A stretch of 64,000 bases of DNA from JBEKHT01 sp049511715 (GTDB taxonomy: Bacteria > Chloroflexota > Anaerolineae > Anaerolineales > RBG-16-64-43), in contig JBEKXU010000006.1 in NCBI GenBank assembly GCA_049511715.1, positions 41,558 to 105,557 on the forward strand, written 5' to 3'. The stretch's first letter is position 1. Each line of letters starts with the position of its first letter. Shown piece by piece: positions 35,913 through 47,955 of the stretch. Below the pieces are notes generated by a model. The model was not told the origin of the DNA. It did no database searches and was given only the letters and a program-made list of their open reading frames with translations. The position numbers and the translations under genes were made by a program.

Positions 35913-37363
35913 CCCTCCCGCCAGACCCGCAGATGCAGCGCCTGCCGGGTCACCGGGCGCAGCTTCGGGCGCTCGCCGATTTGAAGGCCCGGGATCCAGA
36001 CAATCCCCAAGCCGTCACAGATCAGAGGCCATCGATCCCGCAGGTCGGCAGGCAGGTGATGGGCGGAAAGAAAGTCGCCCAGACGGACCTCCTGGTCCAT
36101 CCCCAGGGGGCGGAATCGATCCCCTCGCGCCCGCACGCGAACGGTCAAATTCCCCTCCACGCGGTCGCGATCCAACCATGCCTCCCAGCGGCCCGCGCCG
36201 CTTTGGACTCGCCGCCAGTCCCACTGCCGGACCGACCGCGCCTCGATCACCCATTCGAGCCCCTCCAACCGGATCCGTCCCTGCCGTGGGACCTCCGCCC
36301 CTGTCCAATCGGGCAGAGGCCGCACCCCCGGCACTTCCCGCTGCAGGATGAGACAGTCGCCGGACAAGCGCAGCCCCAGGCCTTGACAAATCTCCGCTCG
36401 ACCGGTCTGGGAAGGATGCTGGGAGAACTCAAGGGCCTGTTCGACGTGACGGTACGCCAGGTCACGGACGCCGGGCAAGAGACCTCGGCAGGCTCGCCGG
36501 ACGAGACCCCGGCGAATCCCTATGGGTTGCGCCAGGAATTCCTTCCGCGGGATCCAGACCTGGTCCGGGCTGACACCCACTCCCAGCTGGAGCCAAGCGC
36601 GATCCACTTCCGCTTCAATCACTTCGACCTCGCCGGCCATCACATCCGCGAGACGGCAGAGGGCCGAGCGAAGCCGAGGGTTGTATCTCTTCAGGGCCGG
36701 CAGCAAATCGGACCGCATCCGCCCGCGCAGGTAGGCCGGACCCAGATTGGTAGGGTCCCGCCGCGCTACCAATCCCCGCTCCCGGCAGTAAGCCTCGGTC
36801 TGCTCCCGCGTTACCTTCAGCAAGGGACGAACAAGAAACACCCGTCCGGGGTCCAGGCCCTCTACCCACACTCCCAGGTCCTGAACCATCGCCATCCCCC
36901 TCAACCCCTCCGAGCCGCTCCCCCTCAGGAAATGCATCAAGACGGTTTCGGCCTGGTCATCCGCAGTATGTCCCACGGCGATCCACTTCGCGTCGACCTG
37001 GAGAGCCACTCGCACCAGGAAGCGATACCGAAGAACTCGGCCCCCCTCTTCGACGGACTGGCGATGCTCTTTCGCCCAGTCAGCCACCCTCTCCCGCCCG
37101 ATGACGCACGGCAGGCCCCATTCGAACGCGAGCTGGCGGACAAACTCTGCCTCGGCCTCACTCTCTGGACGGAGACCGTGATCCAGGTGAGCCACCACCA
37201 GCGGATGGCCGAGATCCTTCAGCAGGCTGAGCAAAGCCAAGCTGTCCGGTCCGCCCGATACCCCCACGACGACCTTCGCGCCCGGCGCCAACTCGGCCGG
37301 GCCGGGCCAGTGCCTCCGGATTTCTTCCACAAGGGACGACCCTGCGATTCTGTCCAAGCCCAA
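35909..37363 (-). CDS. tilS: tRNA(Ile)-lysidine synthetase
   Basis: A 484-residue ATP-dependent enzyme that converts C34 of tRNA-Ile(CAU) to lysidine, changing both codon reading and charging. The PP-loop motif is VVVGVSGGPDSLALLSLLKD (SGGxDS), followed by VVAHLDHGLRPES and the conserved VGHTADDQAETVLMHFLRG. The C-terminal TilS domain includes RARGDRFRPLGMDQEVRLGD (the RxRGDRFxP motif). Length is normal for the family. The upstream recombinase on the same strand ends 64 bases before its start. Confidence 0.95.
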   Translation of the reverse strand: MGLDRIAGSSLVEEIRRHWPGPAELAPGAKVVVGVSGGPDSLALLSLLKDLGHPLVVAHLDHGLRPESEAEAEFVRQLAFEWGLPCVIGRERVADWAKEHRQSVEEGGRVLRYRFLVRVALQVDAKWIAVGHTADDQAETVLMHFLRGSGSEGLRGMAMVQDLGVWVEGLDPGRVFLVRPLLKVTREQTEAYCRERGLVARRDPTNLGPAYLRGRMRSDLLPALKRYNPRLRSALCRLADVMAGEVEVIEAEVDRAWLQLGVGVSPDQVWIPRKEFLAQPIGIRRGLVRRACRGLLPGVRDLAYRHVEQALEFSQHPSQTGRAEICQGLGLRLSGDCLILQREVPGVRPLPDWTGAEVPRQGRIRLEGLEWVIEARSVRQWDWRRVQSGAGRWEAWLDRDRVEGNLTVRVRARGDRFRPLGMDQEVRLGDFLSAHHLPADLRDRWPLICDGLGIVWIPGLQIGERPKLRPVTRQALHLRVWREG

Positions 37364-37427
37364 CCACCTCGGAGCGGCCGGTCGACCCAGGCGCCTCGCA
37401 CCGGGCCGCCCTCCACCGCATCCGGAC

Positions 37428-38585
37428 TCAGGAAGACCCTTTCTTCGTCTTGGACCGGGAAGGTGGTGCGGCCGTCCCCGTCGCCTCGCCGGGGATCACC
37501 TTCCGGGCCCTGCGGGCCGCCTCACGGGCAGAGATCCCGTACGTCGAGAGCGCATCGACCAGCTGGCTCACGCTGGTTTGAGGCGCGTAGATCCGCCGAG
37601 TGGTCTCAATGCTCGAGTGACCCAGCATGGCCTGCAGCAGGCCCAGATCCATGCCTTCATCCCGCAAGGACTGAGCGCGAAAATGCCGGAAGGCGTGGGG
37701 GCCGCTGCCCGGCTTGAGTCCCAAAGCGCGGGCGGCCTCTGCGACGATTCTCCAGAGCGTCGTTCGCGAGATGCAGGCTCTCTTCCCTCGGCCATGACTC
37801 ACAAACAGAGGAGCGGAACCCGTCCGAGCCATCCGACCCGTCCTGCCTCCCAGATCCTCGCCTTGGCGCTCCCGCTCAGCCAGGTACTCCCGAATGGCAT
37901 ACTGCGCTTCCTGCGTGAGAATCAGCGTGCGCAGCTTTCCGCCCTTTCCGCGCACCTCGACCGTGGTGGCGTAACCCTTGTCCACGCCCGCACAGTCGAG
38001 CTGCGCGACCTCGCTCGCCCGTCCGGCGGATGAGTAGAGCGTATGGACGGCAGCGCGGTTGCGAAGGATAACCAGCCGCTCCCTTTTCGAAGCGGGATTC
38101 CGCGCAGACGGCAGGGGCCGCCCGTCGTAGAAAGCCAGGATGGAAGCCAAGCTGGGATCGGGATGACGGGGAGCATAGCGGAGCGCTCCGCCGCGGGTCT
38201 CCTCCTTCAATTTCTCCCGGGCCTGATCCAGCCGGAAGGCCGGGGGCAATCTCCCGCGCGCGTACAGCCATCCGAGGTAGCGCTTGACAGCGGCCACGTA
38301 CAAGGCCAGCGTGGCCGGAGAGTACCGGCGCTTGGAACGGAGCCAATCCAGGAAGGATACGAGCAGGTCGTCCCGAATTCCGGCTGGAGCCAGCGGCCGC
38401 GAAGGTCCCGCGCCCCCGTAACCGGTCTGGGCCGCAAATTCCTGCAGAGCCACGAGGGCCCAACGATAGTTCTCCCGGGTCCTTTCGGACTTGAGCGCGG
38501 ACTCAAGAAACTCCGCCGCCTGGAGCGGCACCTGGCGATCGCCACGCTCCTTCTTGTCCGCCGAGCCTGCTCGAAGTTCAGGCAT
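37428..38585 (-). CDS. Tyrosine recombinase (XerC/D-like integrase)
   Basis: A 385-residue site-specific recombinase. The N-terminal SAM-like core-binding domain spans about residues 20-125 (LKSERTRENYRWALVALQEF). The catalytic domain shows all residues: Arg in SSAGRASEVAQL, Lys in VRGKGGKLRTLIL, HxxR in PHAFRHFRAQ, His in LGHSSIETTRR and Tyr in RIYAPQTS. It is longer than XerC/D (about 300) owing to a mid-protein segment and a basic tail (RSKTKKGSS). No other phage or element genes, and no obvious att repeats, are next to it. It could act in dimer resolution or be an isolated integrase. The ATG at 38585 is preceded by a loose GAGGTGAGG. Confidence 0.88.
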   Translation of the reverse strand: MPELRAGSADKKERGDRQVPLQAAEFLESALKSERTRENYRWALVALQEFAAQTGYGGAGPSRPLAPAGIRDDLLVSFLDWLRSKRRYSPATLALYVAAVKRYLGWLYARGRLPPAFRLDQAREKLKEETRGGALRYAPRHPDPSLASILAFYDGRPLPSARNPASKRERLVILRNRAAVHTLYSSAGRASEVAQLDCAGVDKGYATTVEVRGKGGKLRTLILTQEAQYAIREYLAERERQGEDLGGRTGRMARTGSAPLFVSHGRGKRACISRTTLWRIVAEAARALGLKPGSGPHAFRHFRAQSLRDEGMDLGLLQAMLGHSSIETTRRIYAPQTSVSQLVDALSTYGISAREAARRARKVIPGEATGTAAPPSRSKTKKGSS

Positions 38586-38933
38586 TATCCGCGCGCCTCA
38601 CCTCGCGACGGGCACGATCCTCGTGATCTCGCCTTCCCACGCCCGGGTCCGCAGGATCAAATCAACCTGATCCTGTCGACTTCCTTCTATCCCGGATCCC
38701 AGGCTCCCCTCGCGAAGACGAGCGGAAGCCAAAGGCCTCTGGATGCGGGGCCCCCGCCAGCCATTTCATGCCCTCGTTTCAAGAACCTCCTGGGCGGCCA
38801 TTCGCGAGCGGGACGGTCCAATCGGATTGTCCTCCACGGGAGGCCCTCCATTCTCCGCGAGCGGCTCCCGCCGTTTCTCTTCGAGCCCCTGCCATTCTAA
38901 ACGATTCGAGAACAGCGACCAAACCTGAAGCCC
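38586..38933. other. Intergenic region, no feature recognised
   Basis: About 350 bases between the leftward recombinase and the promoter of the rightward S1 gene. Only low-complexity short frames are present. I saw no tRNA or clear attachment site. Confidence 0.4.
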
Positions 38934-38962
38934 TTGTCGGGCCGCCTCCCCTGAGGTAAAAT
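38934..38962 (+). promoter_or_regulatory. Sigma-70-type promoter of the S1-domain gene
   Basis: TTGTCG (38934-38939), 17-base spacer, TAAAAT (38957-38962). The start would be near 38970, leaving a GC-rich, structured leader of about 255 bases that could hold post-transcriptional control; I could not match it to a known riboswitch. Confidence 0.6.
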
Positions 38963-39224
38963 GCCCGTGCCTGGGGGCCCGATCACAAAGGGCGCGCAAT
39001 GCTGATCGTTGGCGGTGCGGCCTCGCCCGGGTTTCAGCTCAGAGGGCGGCCGCGAAGCGCCGGCGCCCCTCGATCGGGAGTCAGGCAAGTGCTACCCGCA
39101 GGGTCCGCGGTCGATCGATTTGGGCTTGTCCTGATCCGCCCGGTGGCCTCCAGCCCAAGAGTTTGTTCAACCAGACCCCCGCTGTAGCGCAAGACACAAT
39201 TCCGATGCGCAAGGAGAGGTGCCT

Positions 39225-39959
39225 ATGGGAGACGGGTCCCCACAGGGAGCCAGCCGAGTCGCGCTCCACGAACTCAAACCCAAGATGGAGCTCCAAGGCC
39301 GGATCACTCGCGTTGATCTGTACGGTGCGTTTGTGGATGTGGGAGCGGATAAGGAAGGGTTCGTCCACCTCTCAGGGCTTCGTCACGAGCCGGTAAACAA
39401 GGTCGGCGAAGCGGCCCAGGTCGGCCAAGCGGTCACCGTCTGGGTCCGAGCCGTCGACCCCACCAGCGGCAAGCTCGAGCTGACGATGGTCAAGCCCTTG
39501 GCCTACGATTGGAATGAGCTCAAGAAGGGCATGACCGTGCACGGAACCGTGGTCCGGTTGGAGAAATTCGGCGTCTTCGTCGAGGTCGGGGCGGAGCGGC
39601 CCGGCCTGCTCCACATCAGCGAACTGTCCAGCAACTACGTAAGGAATCCCGCCGACCTCCTGCACGTCGGCGATGAAATTGACGTGCTGGTCCTGGACGT
39701 CCTTCCCAAGAAGAAGCAGATCCAGCTCAGCCTCAAGGCCCTTGAGAAGAAGCCCGAGCCCGAGCTCGAGCCTGCGGAGGTTCCCCAGGAACCTCCTATG
39801 ACTTCCATGCAGATCGCATTCGAAAGAGCGCGTCAGGGCGCGCGCCCGGAGGAGGCCGCCCCAAGCCCGCGGTCCCGAAAGGCCAAACCAGGCCTCAAGA
39901 GGCAAGAGCAAGAAGAGATCATGGCACGCACTCTGGAGACCTCGGTTCACAAGCCGTAG
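39225..39959 (+). CDS. Double S1-domain RNA-binding protein
   Basis: A 244-residue protein with two S1 (OB-fold) domains. The first is at about residues 16-90 (GRITRVDLYGAFVDVGADKE; FVHLSGL), the second at 98-172 (GTVVRLEKFGVFVEVGAERP; LLHISELS). The C-terminal 70 residues are charged and disordered (KKPEPELEPAEVPQEPPMTS). It resembles a short ribosomal protein S1/RpsA-like factor seen in lineages without full six-domain S1. It probably binds mRNA or the 30S subunit. ATG 39225 follows GGAGAG; the GTG two codons earlier is less well placed. Confidence 0.9.
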   Translation: MGDGSPQGASRVALHELKPKMELQGRITRVDLYGAFVDVGADKEGFVHLSGLRHEPVNKVGEAAQVGQAVTVWVRAVDPTSGKLELTMVKPLAYDWNELKKGMTVHGTVVRLEKFGVFVEVGAERPGLLHISELSSNYVRNPADLLHVGDEIDVLVLDVLPKKKQIQLSLKALEKKPEPELEPAEVPQEPPMTSMQIAFERARQGARPEEAAPSPRSRKAKPGLKRQEQEEIMARTLETSVHKP

Positions 39960-40044
39960 CCGCCAGCTCAGTCGCCTAGCACCTCAGGTGGACAGGACGG
40001 ATCGCACCCTCTTCCCTGGCTACAATTCTCCCCGGGAGTGAGAG

Positions 40045-40536
40045 TTATTTCCCGCGCTCACCCAGCCGCGCATCGACCATCAGCACGACAGGAAGGTGAT
40101 CACCTGCCCTGGTCAGCTGGTCAACGTTTTGGCTGGCGTTCCTTTCCTCCTCGACCTGCTCGTTGATGAACCACTGCAGCAACACCTGGGTGGCATAGTC
40201 GTTCTCTTTGGCAGCCACCTCATACAGGTGGTTGATCATCCCGGTCACCTTGCGTTCATGCTCAAGCGCCTGCTGGAAGATCGCAAGCAGGGATTGGAAC
40301 TTCGTGGGCGGCTGGTTGATGGCCTGGAGAATCACCTGCCCACCCCGGTCGTGGATATAGCGGTAGAACTTCATCGCATGACCCACTTCCTCCTTGGCCT
40401 GGACGGTTAACCACTTTGCCGCGCCGGGGTAGTTGCCCGATTCGCAGAAGGCAGACATCGACACGTAGAGATAAGCCGAGTACAGCTCGTTCTTGATCTG
40501 CTCGTTGATCGCGTCCTGAACCGCTTGGCCCAGCAT
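40045..40536 (-). CDS. Ferritin (FtnA-type)
   Basis: A 163-residue four-helix-bundle iron-storage protein forming a 24-mer cage. Ferroxidase ligands are visible: Glu in INEQIKNELYSAYLYVSMSA, Glu and His in VQAKEEVGHAMKFYRYIHD, Glu in EHERKVTGMI and Glu in FINEQVEEERNA. ATG 40536 follows GGAAAGGAGATCCT. The last residues (MVDARLGERGK) are typical of bacterial ferritins, and no heme-ligating Met of bacterioferritin was identified. It stores iron oxidised with oxygen or peroxide. Confidence 0.95.
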   Translation of the reverse strand: MLGQAVQDAINEQIKNELYSAYLYVSMSAFCESGNYPGAAKWLTVQAKEEVGHAMKFYRYIHDRGGQVILQAINQPPTKFQSLLAIFQQALEHERKVTGMINHLYEVAAKENDYATQVLLQWFINEQVEEERNASQNVDQLTRAGDHLPVVLMVDARLGERGK

Positions 40537-41109
40537 AGGATCTCCTTTCCTCGGTGTCCCATCAGTGGGACTCATCACCCCTGGCGGGGAAGGTTTCCCC
40601 CTCCCTGAGGTCGCGCTCCCAGAACTCGCATCCTGATCGCACGCCTGGGGCGCTTTCCCCGGGCTAGCGCAGGAGTATAGCACAGCGGAACGCCCAATCG
40701 CATGCGGAGGATGTCGCAGCGCGCCGGGTTCCGGCCCTTATGCGGCCCAGCGCCCATGGCCAAGCCCCGCTATGGCCGACATCAAGGCCTCCGGCCCCTG
40801 TCGGCGAACGGTTTATCCCAAGATCGGCATGCGGTCTTGCTCGCGATCCCCTTCAATCGTTATGACCGACGATGGACCTCCAGTCTCCTCAGCGTTGAGG
40901 TCCTCCGGGCGGCAGTACAAGGAATAGAACGGAGACGGCACCGCATTCCGTCGCCAGCCGACCGGGCCTGCGCCAAGGCCCACGCCCAAACGCAGGAGTG
41001 CCCATCTGGGCCCCGCGGCACGATCTTTCCGGTCGGCGAGCGACCTGGACTGGGGCCGACCCGTCTTCTTAACCGGTTTCCTTGTCGGGTCTTCCCCGCA
41101 GGATCAACT
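40537..41109. other. Intergenic region, no gene recognised
   Basis: Holds the upstream region of ferritin, including a possible -10 TATACT on the minus strand near 40675-40680 without a good -35. The remainder up to the araA stop shows only weak short frames. No RNA gene was seen. Confidence 0.4.
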
Positions 41110-42618
41110 CTATTTGATCCCGTCGCTCAAATAGTAGTAAGCCTCATTCCAGCGGATTTCCTTCTTCAGGTCGGGCAGCCGCGTGTTTTCGTCAATGCAC
41201 AGGAACTCCACCCCCGCGATCTCAGCGAAGTCCTCGAGATGCTCGGCCGTGAGCGCCTGGCTGAAGGCGGTGTGATGGGCCCCGCCCCCCAGGATCCAGC
41301 CACCGGCTGCGGTCTTCAAATCGGGGAGCGGCTTCCAGACCGCCCGTGCCACCGGTAGTCTGGGGAGCGGTTCATCCGGTGGCACAACCTCGACTTTGTT
41401 GGCCAGAAGGCGGAACCGGCTTCCAAGGTCAATCAAGGAAGCGTTCAGCGCCATGCCCGAGGCCACATTGAATACCAGACGGGGAGGATCGTTCTTGGCT
41501 CCTATAGACAGAGGATGGATCTGCAGGGCCGGCTTTTTCGCGGCAAGGGAGGCGCACACTTCAAGCATGTGCGCGCCAAGGACCTTCATGCTGCGCGGCC
41601 GCAAATGATACGTGTAGTCCTCCATGAATGACGTGCCGCCCCGCAGGCCCCTGGACATGACCTTGAACGCGCGCACCAGCGCAGCGGTCTTCCAGTCCCC
41701 TTCCGCGCCAAACCCATAGCCATCCGCCATAAGCCGCTGAACGGCCAAGCCCGGCAGCTGCTCCAGCCCATGCAGGTCCTCAAACGTGGTGGTGAAGGCC
41801 TTGAATCCGCCCTCCTCCAGGAAAGCGCGCAAGCCCAACTCGATCCGGGCGGCCTCCCGCAAGGCCCGGCGCTGCTCGCCGGCGGAACGCAGGTCTCGGT
41901 CAACGACATACTGGGCGTCGTACTCACCGACCAGGCGGTCGATTTCTGAGTCCGACACTTCCCGGACCCGGCGGACCAGCTCCCCCAGCCCGTAGCCGTT
42001 CACGGAGAACCCAAAGCGGATCTGTGCCTCCACTTTGTCCCCTTCCGTCACCGCGACATCGCGCATGTTGTCTCCCAGGCGGGCCACCTTCATGCCCTGC
42101 AGGTCATGCCAGGCGCAGGCCACTCGCATCCAGGCCTCCAGGCGGGCCAGCGTCTCCTTGTCCTGCCAGAAGCCAACCACCACCTTGCGGGCCAGCCTCA
42201 TGCGCGCCGCGATAAAACCAAATTCGCGGCCGCCGTGGGCCGTCTGGTTCAGGTTCATGAAGTCCATGTCGATGGTGCTCCAAGGAAGGTCGCGGCGGAA
42301 CTGAGTGTGCAAATCCAGCCAGGGCTTGCGCAGGGATATGAGGCCCTCAATCCACATCTTGGCGGGTGAGAACGTATGCATCCAAGTCACCAGTCCCACG
42401 CATTGGCGTGCACCATTGGCGTCCTGGCACAAGGCCGAGACCGCCTCCGCCGTAGCCAGGACTGGCTGAAACACCAGTTTCACAGGCAGGTGGCCCGATC
42501 GGTTGAGCCATTCCACGATCTTCTGAGAATCTTCCCCCACTTGGCGCAGTGCCTGTTCCCCGTACAAGTGCTGGCTTCCCGTGACGAACCAGACTTCAAG
42601 ATCTTTGAAGGTTTCCAC
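41110..42618 (-). CDS. araA: L-arabinose isomerase
   Basis: A 502-residue enzyme converting L-arabinose to L-ribulose, with a metal-dependent hexameric fold. Characteristic segments are EVWFVTGSQHLYGEQALRQV at the N-terminus, WMHTFSPAKMWIEGL, the Glu-containing YGFGAEGDWKTAALVRA, TSFMEDYTYHL and the terminal GGGAHHTAFSQAL. The catalytic Glu and metal His residues in those motifs are intact. GTG 42618 follows AGGAGGAAGACGAG at correct distance. No araB or araD lies beside it, so the rest of the pathway must be elsewhere. A sugar-acid kinase gene is 4 kb away. Confidence 0.97.
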   Translation of the reverse strand: METFKDLEVWFVTGSQHLYGEQALRQVGEDSQKIVEWLNRSGHLPVKLVFQPVLATAEAVSALCQDANGARQCVGLVTWMHTFSPAKMWIEGLISLRKPWLDLHTQFRRDLPWSTIDMDFMNLNQTAHGGREFGFIAARMRLARKVVVGFWQDKETLARLEAWMRVACAWHDLQGMKVARLGDNMRDVAVTEGDKVEAQIRFGFSVNGYGLGELVRRVREVSDSEIDRLVGEYDAQYVVDRDLRSAGEQRRALREAARIELGLRAFLEEGGFKAFTTTFEDLHGLEQLPGLAVQRLMADGYGFGAEGDWKTAALVRAFKVMSRGLRGGTSFMEDYTYHLRPRSMKVLGAHMLEVCASLAAKKPALQIHPLSIGAKNDPPRLVFNVASGMALNASLIDLGSRFRLLANKVEVVPPDEPLPRLPVARAVWKPLPDLKTAAGGWILGGGAHHTAFSQALTAEHLEDFAEIAGVEFLCIDENTRLPDLKKEIRWNEAYYYLSDGIK

Positions 42619-43488
42619 CTCGTCTTCCTCCTGGCGCAGAAAAAAAACCGCCTTCAGCATTTCCTCGGCGCAGGCGTCACGCGCCCCTGCTATTGGCGCG
42701 CTTCCCTGACCTCAGCAGCCAACACGGCTTCGCCGGAACGTACCGGGGCCCCAAGGCCTTCTCAGGCCCCGGAAACGGTTCTGCCTGCCGCATGAGCCAC
42801 GGCGGGGGCCGAAGAAGCCCATCGTTGAGGCGTACCCCCAACCCCAGAGGATCATATACCTCAACCGCCTCCAAGGTGTACAGCGGCGAAAAGCGAGGGA
42901 AGTCAGGCCTTCCCCGGCGTGATTTCCTCCCCCCGTCGCAATCTGAGCCTTGCCCTGCCCAAGGCCCATCACCGTGGGAAAAAGGTTCCAGCCCGGATCA
43001 TGGGATCACCCGTGATTCTAGCCCGGGCGGAAGGCGAGGGGTCGGTCCAAAATGCGCGGCGTGCCCCGTCCTGGAGCCCATTCCACGATCAAGCCATACC
43101 CAGGGGCTGTTCTCCAGGGCCAGTCCCGCACGGTCAACGTCCGCGTCTTCAAGTATGCCCTTCTCACACCAGGGCGACCCGCTGCCGCCAGCGTAACTCG
43201 CCCCGCCTGTCCGCGCCTGCCGTGGGGTCTAGGTCGAGGGAACAGCCCACGGGGGTCCCTGGCAGGGAATAACTATGACAGCGCTAACCCCTTGACTTAG
43301 GATCAAAACTGGGTACAACGGGTAGACCATGCGCCATCAAAAGGACACAGGTCCCTTCCCAGAACGCCGCCCATCCCAAGCGGCTCCTTGCCGGGGGGCA
43401 CGACGCCCCTTCTTCTAGTCGGCCGCCCGTCCGGGCCGGGATTATTCTCCTCTCGAGTTCGTAAGTTTTCGAAGGATAGGAGAACGTG
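42619..43488. other. Intergenic region with a possible decayed minus-strand reading frame
   Basis: About 870 bases between araA and clpB. On the minus strand a short, protein-like stretch (RFSPLYTLEAVEVYDPLGLG then VRLNDGLL, about 42840-42910) reads like the end of a structured protein, but it is interrupted and I cannot name it. Just before clpB, TTGACT at 43291-43296 lacks a convincing -10. I found no CIRCE element. Confidence 0.35.
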
Positions 43489-46089
<2,601 letters not shown>

Positions 46090-46454
46090 TCAAGAACCAT
46101 CCGAGGGAGGCGGTCGGACCGAGGCGACCTGGATGGTCCGCCCTCTCAGCTTGCCGTTTGCACATCGCCCGGGCTTGTCGAGGACGCGCGATCTTTAGGC
46201 CCTCCACCCCGACCGGAACCGACATCCTGCCGCAATTCCACGGGGCGGCAATTTGGATCCATTTTTCGCCTGCTGCCAGGTAGCCTAGGAACGCGCCCGG
46301 CCCCAGGTTCCTCCCAGGGCAATCCCCCTGCCGGCGCCTCCAGCGTTTCGCCGAAGCAGAGCGGGACCTCGGTTCCCCCAATGTCGTGCCGCTTAGCCCG
46401 ATTCGCATCCGGAGGACAGGGACTTTGTGGACCCCTCCGCGAGCCCGGAAGCGT
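46090..46454. other. Convergent intergenic region
   Basis: Between clpB and the leftward kinase. An imperfect inverted pairing (GAGGGAGGCGG near 46102 with CCGCCCTCTC near 46137) could form a weak hairpin, with no T tract. Nothing else was recognised. Confidence 0.35.
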
Positions 46455-47498
46455 TTACCTTCGGACCCGGCCCGACGCTTCGCCGCTCATCAGGCGTTTG
46501 ATCTCCTCGACGCTCACCCGATTCATGTCCCCCGGAATGGAGTGCTTCAGGCAGGAGGCCGCAACCGCAAAGGCCAAGGACTCCGAATGATCCCTCCCCG
46601 AATTCAAACCAAAGATGAGCCCGGCGGCAAAAGCATCACCGGCACCCACCCGGTCCACAATGTCGGTGACGTCAAACTGCGGGCCGACCAGAAACGATTC
46701 GCGGTCGTGCAGGCAGGCCGACCAGCCGTTGTGGTCCGCACTGCGGCTGGAGCGCAGGGTGATGGCTTGCATTTTCAAATTGGGGAATTCTCCCAGGACC
46801 TTCTCGCAAAGCGCTTGGTACTTGTCCACGTGGAGGGTGCCGGCGCGGATCTCTTCTTCCGAGCCTCCGCCCGGCAGGGCGACCCCGAGGGCCATCTGAA
46901 TGTCCTCTTCGTTGGCTATTCCCACGTCGGCCAGGGAAGCCAGCTCCCGCATGACCTCCGGAGCTTTCTTCCCATACTTCCAGAGGTTCGCGCGGAAGTT
47001 GTAATCGCAGGAAACGGTGACTCGCCTCTCCCGAGCCTTTCGAGCGGCCCGAAGGCAAAGATCGGCGGCACTCTGGCTGATGGCCGGGGTGATTCCCGTG
47101 ATGTGAAACCAAGCGGCCCCTTCAAAAACCTGGTCCCAATCCCAGCAGTCCGCCCTGGCGCAGGCAATGGAGGATCCGGCCCGGTCGTAGAGGACGAGGG
47201 AGGGGCGCTGGTTCGCCCCCGTTTCCAGATAGTAGATTCCCACCCGTTCCCCCTCACGTGCGATCAACGAAGTATCCACTCCCCGACTTCTAAGAAAGGA
47301 AATACAGGCCTCGCCAATGGCATTCTTGGGGAGCGCCGTGACAAAGGCCACCTCCTCTCCGAACCCGGCCAAGGAGGCAGCAACATTGGCCTCTCCCCCC
47401 CCGAAGGTGGCTTCCAGGATGGGTGACTGCAACAGGCGTTCAAAACCGGGCGACTTGAGCCGCAGCATGATTTCGCCGAAAGTGATGACGCGATTCAT
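46455..47498 (-). CDS. kdgK: PfkB-family sugar kinase, probable 2-dehydro-3-deoxygluconokinase
   Basis: A 347-residue ribokinase-family enzyme. It has the N-terminal GEIMLRLKSPGFERLLQ, the PfkB signature 1 (FGGGEANVAASLAGFG) and signature 2 near the end (DRVGAGDAFAAGLIFGL) with catalytic Asp. MLRL and the Glu-Arg-containing N-terminus with SCDYNFRANLW resemble KdgK, which phosphorylates KDG to KDPG. A related ketose or fructose kinase cannot be excluded. ATG 47498 follows GGCGGGAGGCGGGAT; upstream codons are low-complexity. Confidence 0.85.
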   Translation of the reverse strand: MNRVITFGEIMLRLKSPGFERLLQSPILEATFGGGEANVAASLAGFGEEVAFVTALPKNAIGEACISFLRSRGVDTSLIAREGERVGIYYLETGANQRPSLVLYDRAGSSIACARADCWDWDQVFEGAAWFHITGITPAISQSAADLCLRAARKARERRVTVSCDYNFRANLWKYGKKAPEVMRELASLADVGIANEEDIQMALGVALPGGGSEEEIRAGTLHVDKYQALCEKVLGEFPNLKMQAITLRSSRSADHNGWSACLHDRESFLVGPQFDVTDIVDRVGAGDAFAAGLIFGLNSGRDHSESLAFAVAASCLKHSIPGDMNRVSVEEIKRLMSGEASGRVRR

Positions 47499-47955
47499 AT
47501 CCCGCCTCCCGCCGCGCCCCTTGTTTCGGAGCCGCTTTGATGGCACTCGTCAGGATCCCTGCGCCGAAGGGCTCCCCCTCTTGGGTGATCTTTCCGGCCT
47601 GTGAGGGCGAAACGGTCCCGACCCATTATGCACGAAAACTCCGATTCCATGACCAAGCCAGCCTTTGCGGAGCGCAATCTTCCGAGTTCCCGGTGCGCCA
47701 CCGCGAGGCTTTCAGTGCCCGACGCTTCACGAATTCCGCACTGCGAGTCGTCAGCGAACGAACCCGGGAATGGGAAGACGACGAATCCGCGTGGTTTTCG
47801 CGCCTGAGCCTCACGAGCCCGGGATTCGCGGCTGGCCGCCCTTTCCGTTCCCTAGAGAGGGTTAACAATCTGGGGTGCAGAAGAGACAACCGAAGTGATC
47901 GCGGGGAACGGCCATCTTTCGAATCGGGCCAAGCGAATGCGGCCGTGGCGGCGAA
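47499..47955. other. Intergenic region, no feature recognised
   Basis: About 455 bases between the kinase start and the modB stop. It should contain the kinase promoter on the minus strand, but I could not pick one with confidence. Open frames here are short and unlike proteins. Confidence 0.4.

Noticed and set aside
37428..38585. Prophage or integrative element marked by the tyrosine recombinase
   Set aside because: Neighbours are housekeeping genes (tilS, S1-domain gene), with no phage genes, no tRNA target and no direct repeats found.
43290..43488. Heat-shock operator (CIRCE or HAIR) before clpB
   Set aside because: No inverted repeat of either consensus is present, and TTGACT at 43291 has no matching -10.
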